From positions 2,914,001 through 2,978,000 of the forward strand of contig NBAY01000001.1 in assembly GCA_002794775.1 (NCBI GenBank): a stretch of DNA of 64,000 nt, given 5' to 3'. Below are positions 22,835 to 33,765 of the stretch, piece by piece. The position numbers were made by a program, and so were the translations under genes. The first letter of the stretch is position 1, and every line of letters begins with the position of its first letter. The notes under the pieces were generated by a model. The model worked only from the letters and a program-made list of their open reading frames with translations, was not told the origin of the DNA and searched no databases. Source of the DNA: Porodaedalea pini (lineage: Eukaryota; Basidiomycota; Agaricomycetes; Hymenochaetales; Hymenochaetaceae).

Positions 22835-23400
22835 TGTTAGGACCTTATTTTTATTCTCCCTTTTACCATTTTCCTTTTATTTCATTCACTCCTTTTCATC
22901 ACCTTTAATCATATTTCCAATCCGCTCCCATGTCCACATGACTCATGATGATCATGACATAAACAATACAGCATTAGATAATATCATCTCATGGTCATGT
23001 GCTTATAAGGTCAAGGAACTCACACAAACTCCTTGTTCTGCTTTTCCTCTTACCTCTGTGATAACCTAGGTGAGACGTGTTTCCCCTGTACTTAGTATAA
23101 GTTGTATTAATCCTCTTACCTCCATGACAACCTAGGCCTGAGTAAGACACGTCCCGAGTTCCCACTCGAGTTGCAGCACGTTCCCAGCACTGATGTTAGC
23201 CAAGGCCACCTTGCTTGAGACCAACCCAAGCTCCACCTAATATAAAAGCAGAACCACCGAAAGGCTCATCCCCAGTGTACATTGTCACTGTCGACTCACC
23301 TTCACTCAGCCTAGAGGAGTGCTCCCCTTGATGGGCTTGACGTGTAAACTCCCTAAACAACAAACCCTCAACCTTGCCTAGATGTTCTTGGACATTTGTG
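22835..23400 (+). repeat. Ty3/gypsy LTR, plus orientation (right end uncertain)
   Basis: Starts TGTTAGGA. Over its first ~400 bp it aligns with the reverse complement of the LTR at 25220-25644: shared blocks include CTCCTTGTTCTGCTTTTCCT, CTTACCTC, ACCTAGGTGAGAC and GTATTAATCCTCTTACCTCC. A TATAAAAG at 23241-23248 would place a start site near 23270. The right boundary could not be fixed; diverged leader sequence follows up to the solo LTR. Confidence 0.6.
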
Positions 23401-23562
23401 TATTACATAAATTTCCCAACCAACTTTTCCTGATCCTGGCTCTCCACCTCAGCCTCTGGTGGAGGACACACTTGACGTGGATGTGGGTAACTAGATGAGT
23501 CCAGATGTTATCAACATTATCATTTGTCATTTTGTTTTCATCCTTCCATCTTGTGATCAACT

Positions 23563-24080
23563 TGTTAGAGTACGACCACATACTCAACAATCACTTAACC
23601 ATCACACCTACATACGACGTGGGCAGAGGTCGAGCGACGTGGGAGAACGGAGGCGGGTGCCGTTCAGGCGACTGCTGTGCCCACAGACGCAAGAGCGAAG
23701 AGGGGAGGAGTCAAACGCACGAGCGTCGCAGGCGACGTTGTCAAGAGCAAGCAGTAGTGGATTCCAAGAATACTGAGGTAAGGGACAATACAGGTGAACG
23801 AGCTACCTATATACTCAGGACTTGTGTGACCTAACTACTATAATGGGGATGGCGTTCCTGGGAAATGGAATACAATGGAACGTCGCAGAATGTGATGAGT
23901 AAGGAGTGAATGACGTCACCTGCAACCACATGCAAGGGTCACATGATTGATAAGTCAGGTGATGTCAACAAACGAACAACGAAGGGAAGAGTCCGGTAGG
24001 GAAGGGGGAAAGGGACGTCGACGGGGATGATGACAATGAAGGAAAGGGAGAAATGGATGTACACACTTGAGATCCTAACA
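23563..24080 (-). repeat. Solo LTR with CAACT target-site duplication
   Basis: 518 bp, TGTTAG...CTAACA termini, flanked by CAACT at 23558-23562 and 24081-24085. Purine-rich right end matches the orientation of the 25220-25644 LTR, but the sequence is diverged. It interrupts the leader between the plus-strand LTR and gag. Confidence 0.75.
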
Positions 24081-24179
24081 CAACTTCACTGACAAACCCA
24101 CTCACCATTGGCATAACCCTGGCTCAAATGAGCAACCAATCCCCATTCCCCCTCCTACTTAGCCAAGATAGATCTCTCA

Positions 24180-25219
24180 GTGGAACAGAGATGGGCCCTT
24201 CCCTCATCAGCACACTGGGACCCAGACCGACCTGGTTACATCACCACAAATGTTGAAGGCATTACATACGACATCTGGTACAGCGATATCAGGAAGGCCC
24301 AGTACATGACCACAGAGGATGGAACTAGATTCAGGTGGGCACCGGCTGTCTCCTCATCACTCGTGGTATCTACCTTGTCCGTCACTCTCCCTCAGAGCCC
24401 AGGAGGTTACCAAACACCCTGCCAAGACTCTTCCTCTCCAACACCTACTCTGATATCGATGGGTTTCACACAACAACAGCAGCGGGAACTGGCGATGTTG
24501 ATTGTCACTGCATCCACCCATACTGCAGCGCAGGCTCCTGCCCCACCTGCTCCTACCATTGAAGTTGCCCGGCCATATGAATTCGCCAGCAGCAACAACT
24601 ACCTTGACTTCAAACGTGAAGTCACTCTCTTTGTTTTGGCAAACCCAAGTAAGTTCCTGATATCAAGGAGCAAGATCTTTCTTGCCCTCTCGTACCTCAA
24701 GGGTGGAAATGCATCAGCGTGGGCTCAGAACTATGTTGAGGAATTCATGACCACAGACATTGTAAACCTGATGGAGACTTGGGAGAAATTCCAAGAGCAT
24801 CTAGATGTGTTGTTCAATAACCTGAATCGAAAGGAAAAGGCATTGGCAAAGTTCCAGAGCATGACACAGAAGGGGCTCACAGCCAACGAGTTTTTCCAAC
24901 AGTTTGGTGTTCAACTTATGAGGGCTAGCCTGACAGGAGCAGGCAATGATGACATCATCTGCAATCACCTGAAGCAAGCCCTGAACATCAAAGTGGTCCA
25001 TGGCTTCTTGTGGTCAACACCAGTTCCAACAACGTATGCAGCCTGGAAAACAAAGGCCATTGAGATCGATCACATTGAACAGCAGGTACATGTGCTTCAA
25101 CAGGGACACCAGATGCCTCCCTTGTGTTTCCAGCCACAGCCACAGCCACAGCAACAGGCAAGACAACCGCCTGCATGACAAGTCACCACCGCCCCACACA
25201 TTGACAGATGTGATGTGAC
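24180..25219 (+). pseudogene. gag: Ty3/gypsy Gag, truncated by a nested LTR
   Basis: Capsid-like domain of a gypsy element: YEFASSNNYLDFKREVTLFV, YLKGGNASAWAQNYVEEF, LNRKEKALAKFQSMTQKGLT and ICNHLKQALNIKVVHGF. It is collinear with the minus-strand Gag at 41067-42131 (shared YLKGGNAS, KGLTANEFFQ) but clearly diverged. A TGA stop near 25176 falls where the relative has arginine (PPA-stop-QV versus PPARRQV), consistent with CGA to TGA. The frame then reaches CDVT and is cut by the LTR at 25220. Zinc knuckle, protease and polymerase are missing from this copy. Confidence 0.8.
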
Positions 25220-25644
25220 TGTTAGGCAGGAGTTCGGGAGACGCTCGAACAGGGCAGGCCTTGGCTGACTGTCGTCTGGGACGTGCTATACTCGAGCGGG
25301 GACTCGGGACACGCTGTACTCAGGCTAGGTTGTCGTGGAGGTAAGAGGATTAATACAAGTCTAGACTAATACAAGGGGGACAAGTCTCACCTAGGTCGTT
25401 GCGGAGGTAAGAGGAAAAGCAGAACAAGGAGTTCATGCGATTCCTGATGCTTCTTATAGTGGTGACCGTGAGACTATATTATCTAAGATTACATAAACAA
25501 GTGGAATGGAACGAATGAAGGTCATGTGAAAGGAGTGTGGGAAATGATTGAAAAGATGATTAAATATAATGGAAAGGGGCGATTAAAATAAAAGAAATGG
25601 TAAAAAGGAAAATAAAAGAAAAGAGGAAAGTTCAAGTTCTAACA
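25220..25644 (-). repeat. 3' LTR of the chromovirus
   Basis: 425 bp, TGTTAG...CTAACA ends in either reading. On the minus strand it is preceded by the purine tract GAGGGAAGGGTAA (25645-25657), as required for a 3' LTR. Confidence 0.88.
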
Positions 25645-25659
25645 TTACCCTTCCCTCAA

Positions 25660-26940
25660 GGTTGGGCGTCCCGACCAACCATGATCGTGGTCGTGCGGTT
25701 TGGTGTCGACGAAGATTGGACGGAGGTGTTGTTGAGGGATTTCGAGTTTACGAGGTGCACCAGGGTGTTTTCGATAGAACTCTGTGATCACCTCCTTTGC
25801 GTTCTCACCAAAGTCTGTCTCAGGCTGCCAAGTCGGTTCATTGTAGCCGACCCACTTGACGAGGTACTGTAGCTTCCCTCGGTGTAGGCGTGAGTCTAGA
25901 ACCTCCTCGATCTCGTACTCCTCCTCGTTGTTGACGATGTTGGGTGGTGGTGGTGGTGGTTGCTTCTAGCTTTTGAAAGACAGCTCGACGGCGGGTTTCA
26001 GCAGGGCCTCATTGAAGACAGGGTGAACCTTTTTCCATCGTTTTGGGAGTTTGAGCTTGTATGCGCTCACTCCTACCTTGTCAATGATGTTGAAGGGTCC
26101 GTACCACTTGTCGGCAAGCTTCTTCATCGGCGAATCTGTGCTGATGTTTCGCCCATCGAGGAAGACCTTGTCTCCAGCCTTGTACTCTACCGAAGTCCCT
26201 GTTGTCTGGTCATGGTAGCGCTTCATGTCCTCCACTGCCTTGACCAGATTGTCCTTCATGACGCGATGAGTCTCCTTGATGTGCTTTGCGAATTCTTCCG
26301 CTGACATGTTAGCAGATGAGGTTCACGTCGTGTCAAAGCTTAGAGGATGATGTCCTGTATTCGCGTAGAAGGGGGACATCTTTGTCGCTGAGTGTTCGCG
26401 GTTGTTGTATGCGAACTCTGCGAGGGGGAGCCAGTCCTTCCAGTCCAATTGCCGATGGTTAACAAAGAGCCAAAGGTACTGTTTGAGCTCTTGGTTAACA
26501 TGTTCTGTCTGACCGTCCATCTGTGGGTGATACGCCATTGACGGGTTGCCTTCAATGTGCAGGAGTTTGTACAGCTCCTTCATCATCGATGCATCAAATT
26601 GCGTGCCTCTGTCGTGGATGATCTTCTTCAGTAAGCCGTGGAGGCGGAAGACGTGGTCACGGTACAATTGGGCCATGCCTTCCGCTGACAATTTTGTCGT
26701 CATTGGGATCACGTGCATCTGCTTCGAGAATCTATCCACAAAGACGCAGATTGCATTATGTTCCTTCGAGTCTGGGAGTTCTCCAATGAGATCGACCATG
26801 ATGATTTCCCAAGGACCTTCAGGAACCGCGTTCGGATGAAGTTGCCTTGATCTTGACACCCTCAGAGCCTTTGTTCGCTGACAGCGATCATATCCTCGGA
26901 TGTACGCTCGGACGTCGGAGAACATGGACGCCCACCAGAA
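25660..26940 (-). pseudogene. pol: Chromovirus integrase core and chromodomain
   Basis: The core reads WEIIMVDLIGELPDS (first Asp), HDRGTQFDASMMKELY (second Asp) and HPQMDGQTEHVNQELKQYL (Glu), an intact DDE set. It is followed by KWYGPFNIIDKVG and a chromodomain: EYEIEEVLDSRLHRGKLQYL then VKWVGYNEPTWQPETD, which in chromoviruses targets integration to marked chromatin. TGA at 26323-26325 and TAG at 25966-25968 break the frame. The 5' edge is the copia-1 insertion after ...RRD (TSD GTCTC). Confidence 0.85.
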
Positions 26941-26945
26941 GTCTC

Positions 26946-27175
26946 TGTTGGAAGTGTGATTCTGACACTTATTTTATGTTTTCCATGCTTTTCTTGATTT
27001 ATTCCCACGCCTCTGTTCGCACATGCGCGCGCATGTGCGAACATCACGTGATTTTTGTCTTATGTAATATTAGCTTCAAAGCGGCTGAGACAATGTATGA
27101 GTGTCCCTATCTGTTGCACTCATCCATTGGACTCAGGTGTGAAGTGTGACCCCTTTTGGTTCACTGCTGCTAATA
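26946..27175 (+). repeat. 5' LTR, copia copy 1 (230 bp)
   Basis: TGTTGGAAG...CTGCTAATA. Contains a perfect 28-bp palindrome at 27015-27042 (half-site GTTCGCACATGCGC) followed at once by ATCACGTGAT (27043-27052). Confidence 0.92.
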
Positions 27176-27193
27176 GGTTATGAGCCTTGCGCT
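27176..27193 (+). promoter_or_regulatory. Primer-binding site, half-tRNA-iMet type (copy 1)
   Basis: GGTTATGAGCCTTGCGCT complements the anticodon loop and 5' stem of initiator tRNA-Met (CUCAUAACC and the stem before it), not the tRNA 3' end. Drosophila copia primes this way from a cleaved tRNA. Same site at 42741 in copy 3 and at 39129 on the minus strand in copy 2. Confidence 0.7.
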
Positions 27194-28162
27194 CTAACTT
27201 CGCACACTGGTTCTGGACTTCGAGAAGCACCCCCTGCTTCAATTATAGACTGATCGGACCTGATCTGCACACCCTACACACAGTGTTTCGCCGATTGCAA
27301 CGTTCCTGGTGGTTGGATTGAGCTGGATCTTTGTTGATTGGAAAATCGGTGTGTCTGCCGCATCTCTGCCAAGTTTCGTGCCACCACATCCACTTCCCAT
27401 CGCACTACACTGCATTCATTCACCACCTGCATCCAAAACCTCTCTATCACCCATCACTCGATATTGGCTTGACTGTTCGCACTATACCTTGGCACATTGT
27501 TGGGGTTACGTGTGATCTACGTTTGTGCCAACTTACATCGATATTCGACTCGATTTGAGTGTGCTGCAACGTTTTACTGAGCAACCACTCTTATTACACT
27601 CTGCACTTTGCTGCATCGCGTGGTTATCGCATTTTCTGCGGAACCCTTGGTCCGATTCTCTCGAAACTTCGTCTGCGTGCTCGTGTTCACGCCTCCTCAG
27701 TGTGTGTTGATTTGCATTGCAATCGCACCACTCGTTCTCCCTCAGTGTCCCATTTTGCACGGTTACCAGCTCTGGTGTGAGTTGATTAAGGCCCATTTCA
27801 CCCCATTCTGTTGTTGTTGGATCAGACTAGCCTATCGTCTGTGAAGCTCGACTGCTCAGCCTTAGTTCGCTGATTGTGACGCTCTTTTGAGTGTCACTTA
27901 AGCCTAGAGCCTCTCTCAGTCAGCGGTGCCTGCGGGGTCTTAGCAGACCAACAGACCAGCACTGTCTTGCGGCGACTCTGTGTATACTTCGACGTTTTGA
28001 GTGTCTGGTAACCTTCATTGGCTTGCATTGAACTGTCATCTGTAATCGTGTCATTGTGGTCTGTACACACTTTCCTTCACTGTGCCCCACTCACACATCC
28101 AATTCCTCCCAAACATCACACACACGTTGTACCCATCGTCCCCTACCTGCCTGTGAAACGTC
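27194..28162 (+). other. Leader of copia copy 1
   Basis: About 970 nt between the primer site and the Gag ATG. Several short frames of 60-90 codons occur but none has a domain; probable untranslated and packaging region. It recurs unchanged in the other two copies. Confidence 0.6.
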
Positions 28163-31100
28163 ATGTCCGAATCTGCCCCTGCCGACTCACTGTCTTCATT
28201 TAACAAGTTGGGTGAAGGCAACTATCCTACTTGGAAATTCAACATGCAGGCTGCCCTTCAGTACAAGAAGCTTTGGCGCCTCGTTTCAGGCAAGGAGTCG
28301 AAGCCATCTTCTCCTCCTGATAAAGTCGAACTCTGGGAAGAAAGGGCTGAGCAAGCAGCCGGCCTTATCTACCAGAAACTCGAAAACAGCATGCAGATTT
28401 TGGTACAATCACACATGGGTGACCCTGTAGAGATGTGGAAAGCGCTTGAGAAACTGCACAAGCAGGACAACCCAGCTGCACGTTTTATTGCCTATGACGA
28501 GTTTTTCGGTATCAGCAAGAAGGAGGATGAGTCTTTGACCGCACTAGTCAGCAGAGTTGAGCATGGACTTCATAACATCAGAAATACGCGCACTAGCACT
28601 CTCAAACTCGAAGAGTTTGAGGATGAGCTTGCATGTGTTGCCCTGGTTTGCTCCCTGCCTGAAGAGTACTCATCCTTCCGCTCTGCACTCTTGCTCCTGA
28701 CAGATTTCAAGTTAAAGACGCTTAAGGAAGCATTTATGCAGGAGCAAATGAACCGTCAATCGCGTGCTGGTGATCAGTCCATGGCCCTGAAAGCGTCCTC
28801 TGCTCCCTCTAAGCCTTCCTCATCGTCTCAGCCTGTTGTCTGCGAATTTTGCGGCATTAAAGGTCATTCAGAGTCGAAGTGCTTCAAGAGACGTGATGCA
28901 ATTGAGGCAATTAGGGCCAAGAGGAAGGATAACAAAGGGAAGACTAAGGAGAAAGCACAATCTGCTCAGCAGGACGACTCCGAGTCTGTCCAATCTGCTG
29001 AATTTGCTGGAAATGCAAGTACCCCAGACTTCACCAACCCCCATACACCCCTCATTCTCGATGCAGGAACTGATTGGATTGTTGATACAGGTGCCACTTG
29101 CCACATGACACCCCACCGACACTGGTTTCACAAATATTCACCAAATTGCACCCCTATACGCCTTGCAAACAACGAAATCATCTATTCTGTTGGAGTGGGC
29201 ACAGTGCGATTTCAACCAGTAATCAATGGCAAAGATGGACACTTGCTTGAATTTGAACGTGTACTTCATGTCCCTGATTTGCGAAACAATCTCCTCTCAG
29301 TCCTGTATTTAACTCGTGCCAAATCGTATATTGTCACCATTCAGCGTGATAAGATTCTATTCAATCGAAATGGCACTCTCCTCTTCACTGCAAATGTCAC
29401 TCCCAACAATGCTGCATCACTCAATGGCCAAGTCGTACCCATGAGTGCATTCTCTGCACTTACAAGCACTTGTCCACTTGATTTGACTCTGTGGCATTGA
29501 CGTTTTGCACACCTACACCATGGTGATGTGAAGAAACTGCTCAATGAGCATTTAGTTGAGGGAATGGTGATTAAGTCAAAGGACTTGCCAGATCCGATCT
29601 GTGAGCCTTGCATTGCAGGCAAACAGCATCGTTCTAATGTCTCAAAACTTGCATCGCATCGTGCATCAAGTCTTCTTCAATTGGTTCACTCAGATGTGCA
29701 TGGTCCTCTTTCCATTCAGTCAAGGAATGGTTACAAGTACTGGATCACCTTCATTGATGATTTCAGTCACTTCTGGGCAGTTTTGCCTTTGAAGAAGAAG
29801 AGTGACGCTTTTAGTGCTTTTAAGCATTTTAAGGCATATGCAGAGAATCAGTTAGATTTGAAGATTAAGGCCACTCGTGATGATAAGGGAGGAGAATACA
29901 TGCCAAAGGAATGGGATCAACTCTGCAAAAATGAAGGCATTCATCGCCAGCACACTGTCAGAAATGAACCCCACCAAAACGGTGTTGCTGAACGCGCAAA
30001 CAGGACGTTAGCTGAGGGCATCACCACTATGCTGAATGAAGCACACTTACCTGCTACTTTCTGGTGGGATGCAGCTGCGGTGAATGACAACACACCCTAT
30101 CAACTCTGGTACAAGTCTAAACCAGATGTTTCTCATTTTCGCGTTTTTGGCTGCACTTCATATGTGCATGTCCAGAAAGATCAACGCAAACAGTTGCAAT
30201 CCCACACACAGAAATGTGTCTTCCTTGGCTACCCTGCAAATTACAAAGGATGGCTATTCTGGAACCCTGTTACACGCAAGGAGATCATTAGTGACTCTAC
30301 TCAGTTTGATGAACGCATATTTCCAGGCAATTCTAGGACTCCTGTTGATTTGCGGGTACAATCTCCTCCACAGGCAAAAGATCTGCCAGAACAGGTGGGA
30401 GTAGAAAGTGATGATGATGATGATGTTCTGCCATCTCCTCCACCTCCTGTTCGTCCAGTGGACCCTCCTGTACCTCCACCAACTCGTTCCCCTTCTCCGC
30501 TTGCTTCTGCACGTAAACACACTGTGTCTCCTCCACCTTCTCAGACTCCTCCTGCTAAGAAACCAAGGAGTGAGCACCCTAATCAGACTCAAACTCCGTC
30601 ATCAGCTCCTCCTCCCAGGCCAAAACCACGCACTACCACTGGTGCATGGGACAGAATGATCAATCCACTTATGGATTATCCAGGTCGACGCATTCCTAGA
30701 CCTGATCCTGTTCCCATACCTGAGCCTGAAGTTGTGCATCAGCCAGAAATGGATGTGCACATGGAGGATGCTGAACAGCACGATGAACTTGATGTCATGT
30801 CTGAAGAGGAGATGCAAGCAGAAGCGCTCATGTTCAATGGGCTCATGGACTTTGGCACAAATGCAGGTCTTGAAGACAAGTACATTGCTTTTGATGATGC
30901 GTTTGACTATGTCTTCAAGTCTACAAATCGTCTTGAGCATGTATTCTCTGCAGAAGTGCGCAAGCAATATGGTCCAGAGCCCTATCAGTGGAAGGATATC
31001 AAGGGGCGCCCTGATGCCCATCTTTGGGAACAGGCTGCAATGGAAGAGTTCATCAGTCTGATTGAGAATGGCACTTTCCAGCCTGTCAGACTTCCAACTG

Positions 31101-32539
31101 GTCGTAAAACTATTGGTTGTCGCTGGGTGTTCAAACTCAAGCGCAAGGCAGATGGCTCTGTGGACAGGTACAAGGCAAGACTGGTTGCAAAGGGATACTC
31201 ACAGCGACCAGGATTGGAGTTTTCACAGGTGTTTGCACCAACTGCAAAGTGGGCGGCACTACGTGCAATTCTGGCTATAGCTGCACTTGAGGACCTTGAG
31301 CTTTACAGTGTAGACATCTCCACTGCTTTTCTCAATGGTGAGATGGATCATGATGTCTACATGGACCAGCCTGAAGGGTTTGAGGAGTATTATGGTGCTG
31401 GATTTGTTCTTAAGCTAGTAAAGTCTATCTATGGACTGAAACAAGCTGGACGCCAGTGGCACAAGAAACTCGATTCAGTACTGAAGGGTATGGGCTTCCA
31501 ACTGGTGCGCTGCGACAACAGTATATGGGTCTATCGCAGAGAGGATGTGCGCATTATCATTCCTGTCTATGTTGATGACATGACCATTGCTGCAAAGTCG
31601 AAGGAGCAGTACCAGTTTGTGAAGAGTGAGTTGGAGAAGCACTTCAAGCTACATGACCTCGGGCCAACTTCATTCCTCTTGGGAGTTCACATTGAGCGTG
31701 ATCGCTCTCAGCACTCTTTGTCTATATCTCAGCGCCAGTATATCATTGACATACTTGAGCGTTTTGAACTTAGCAATTGTGGCACTGTGACAACCCCACT
31801 ACCTGAAGGTCATAAGCTTAGCAAGTCCATGGCTCCCAAGAATGATGAAGAGACTGCCTTCATGAAGACTGTTCCTTACAAGCAGTTGGTGGGCGCTCTC
31901 ATGTATCTTGCTGTGGCTACACGCCCAGACATTGCTTATGCAGTGGGAGTTCTGGCACGTTTTAGTGCTAATCCTGGCATGGCTCACTGGAAGGCTGCAA
32001 AGCACTTGTGTCGTTACCTTCAAGGTACCAAAGACTACAAGTTGACTTATGCATCTGACCCCAACTCAGCTGAGCTGTTCACTACATTCTCTGATGCAGA
32101 CCATGGTGGTGATGAGGATGACAGGCGCTCTACAAGTGGCATGGTGGTTAAAATGGGAACTGGTGCAATCAGTTGGGCAAGTCGGTTGCAAACCATTGTG
32201 ACTCTCTCTACTACTGAGGCAGAATACATTGCTGCTGTACAATCAGGACAAGAGATCATATGGTTGCGCAACTTGCTCACTGAGTTTGGGTATCATTTTG
32301 ATGCCCCATCTGTTCTCTATGTTGACAACCAGTCTGCATTAGCAGTTGCCAGAAATCCTGAACATCATGGGCGCATGAAACACCTGGATTTGCGTCATTA
32401 CTGGCTGAGAGATGTGGTTGAAGCAGGCTATGTGGATGTGAGGTACTTGCCCACTAAGTCTATGCCTGCTGATATTATGACCAAAGCCCTTGGGCGCTTG
32501 AAAGTGGGAGAGATGTGTGGGATGTTAGGTCTTAGGTGA
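28163..32539 (+). CDS. gag-pol: Copia Gag-Pol polyprotein with one in-frame TGA
   Basis: One frame of 1458 codons interrupted only by TGA at 29498-29500. Part 1 (445 residues): UBN2-type Gag, zinc knuckle CEFCGIKGHSESKC near residue 232, protease active site WIVDTGATCHM near 309. The stop falls in the pre-integrase segment LWH-stop-RFAHLHHGD, where relatives have arginine. Part 2: integrase zinc site ending CEPCIAGK, DDE core (HSDVHGP, RDDKGGEY, GVAERANR), a long Pro/Ser/Asp-rich linker, reverse transcriptase (KARLVAKGYSQ, SIYGLKQAGRQW, PVYVDDMTIA) and RNase H (FSDADHGGD, STTEAEYIA, YVDNQSALAVA). All catalytic motifs are present. The stop may be a defect or a readthrough point. No other lesion seen. 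Confidence 0.9.
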
Positions 32540-32567
32540 CTTACAGATGTGTCAGATCAGGTGGGAG

Positions 32568-32853
32568 TGTTGGAAGTGTGATTCTGACACTTATTTTATG
32601 TTTTCCATGCTTTTCTTGATTTATTCCCACGCCTCTGTTCGCACATGCGCGCGCATGTGCGAACATCACGTGATTTTTGTCTTATGTAATATTAGCTTCA
32701 AAGCGGCTGAGACAATGTATGAGTGTCCCTATCTGTTGCACTCATCCATTGGACTCAGGTATGCACTTGTATATTAATATATATCTATCTGTTGCACTCA
32801 TCCATTGGACTCAGGTGTGAAGTGTGACCCCTTTTGGTTCACTGCTGCTAATA
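32568..32853 (+). repeat. 3' LTR, copia copy 1 (286 bp)
   Basis: As the 5' LTR but 56 bp longer: a 32-bp segment starting CTATCTGTTGCACTCATCC is duplicated around TATATTAATATATAT. Palindrome at 32637-32664 and ATCACGTGAT at 32665-32674. Confidence 0.92.
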
Positions 32854-33451
32854 GTCTCGACGGACGAGCTCCAACATTTTTGACACTCCTGGATGCCCAG
32901 CTAGTACCAAGTCGTGACACTCCTGCAATATGGCCTCCTTCATCGCCAATGGCACGTAGACCTTTCCCTTCATCTGCCACATCCCGTCGACCTCCATCAT
33001 ACCTGTCGGCCTCTCCGACTCATCCTGCACCCTCTGCGCTTTACCCACCCGTTCCAACACCTCATCCTGCAACGTCCACACCACCCCATGGTTCAGCCAC
33101 TTCTCCTTGATGAACATGACTCCGTCATTGTCATCCTTGCCCTCATCGTAGCCTGCTTTGCGTGACAGCAGGTCCGCCTTGCCCATCATCTTCCCCGACT
33201 TGTGCTCGAGGTGGAAGTCGAATTCTTCGAGTTCTGTCCTCCAGCGAGCTTGACGATAGCTCAGCTTCTGTGCTGATCTGAAGTACGTGAGGTTGGCGTG
33301 GTCAGACCAGATCTCGATCTTGTGACGGGCGCTGAGAAGGTATTGCCTCCACTCCTTGAGCGCCAAAATGATCGCGAGCATCTCCTTGTCGTAGATTTTG
33401 TAGTTTCATTCCGCCAGCAGGAGCGCCTCTGACCTGTAGGTGACTACTCTC
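32854..33451 (-). pseudogene. pol: Chromovirus RNase H end and integrase zinc-binding segment
   Basis: A 598-bp island of gypsy between two copia elements. Minus-strand reading: VTYRSEALLLAE, TGA (33416-33418), NYKIYDKEMLAIILALKEWR, IWSDHANLTYF, KLSYRQARWRTELEEFDFHL and HKSGKMMGKADLLSRK (RNase H), then ILQECHDLVLAGHPGVSKML, the H2C2-type zinc-binding region. The stop replaces an arginine codon. Copia target-site copies bound it on each side. Confidence 0.88.
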
Positions 33452-33737
33452 TATTAGCAGCAGTGAACCAAAAGGGGTCACACTTCACACCTGAGTCCAA
33501 TGGATGAGTGCAACAGATAGATATATATTAATATACAAGTGCATACCTGAGTCCAATGGATGAGTGCAACAGATAGGGACACTCATACATTGTCTCAGCC
33601 GCTTTGAAGCTAATATTACATAAGACAAAAATCACGTGATGTTCGCACATGCGCGCGCATGTGCGAACAGAGGCGTGGGAATAAATCAAGAAAAGCATGG
33701 AAAACATAAAATAAGTGTCAGAATCACACTTCCAACA
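33452..33737 (-). repeat. 3' LTR, copia copy 2 (286 bp)
   Basis: Carries the same 56-bp extra segment as the 3' LTR of copy 1. Confidence 0.92.
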
Positions 33738-33765
33738 CTCCCACCTGATCTGACACATCTGTAAG

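Larger units (their letters stand above)
26946..32853 (+). mobile_element. Ty1/copia retrotransposon, copy 1
   Basis: 5908 bp, flanked by GTCTC at 26941-26945 and 32854-32858. The 5' LTR is 230 bp, the 3' LTR 286 bp. Primer-binding site GGTTATGAGCCTTGCGCT starts directly after the 5' LTR (27176-27193), then a 970-nt leader without a convincing gene, then one long polyprotein frame with a single stop. A purine tract AGGTGGGAG precedes the 3' LTR. It is inserted in the gypsy integrase region. The three copies in the window differ at only two positions noticed by eye. Confidence 0.93.

Noticed and set aside
22835..24080. A single 1246-bp LTR with TGTTAGGA...TCCTAACA ends
   Set aside because: A CAACT duplication flanks 23563-24080, so the right part is a separate solo LTR; only the left part matches the gypsy LTR in plus orientation.
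30333..30536. Minus-strand frames in the copia linker with His runs and Pro-rich frames
   Set aside because: Antisense shadows of the Asp/Pro-rich linker; they repeat in all copies because the sense gene does.
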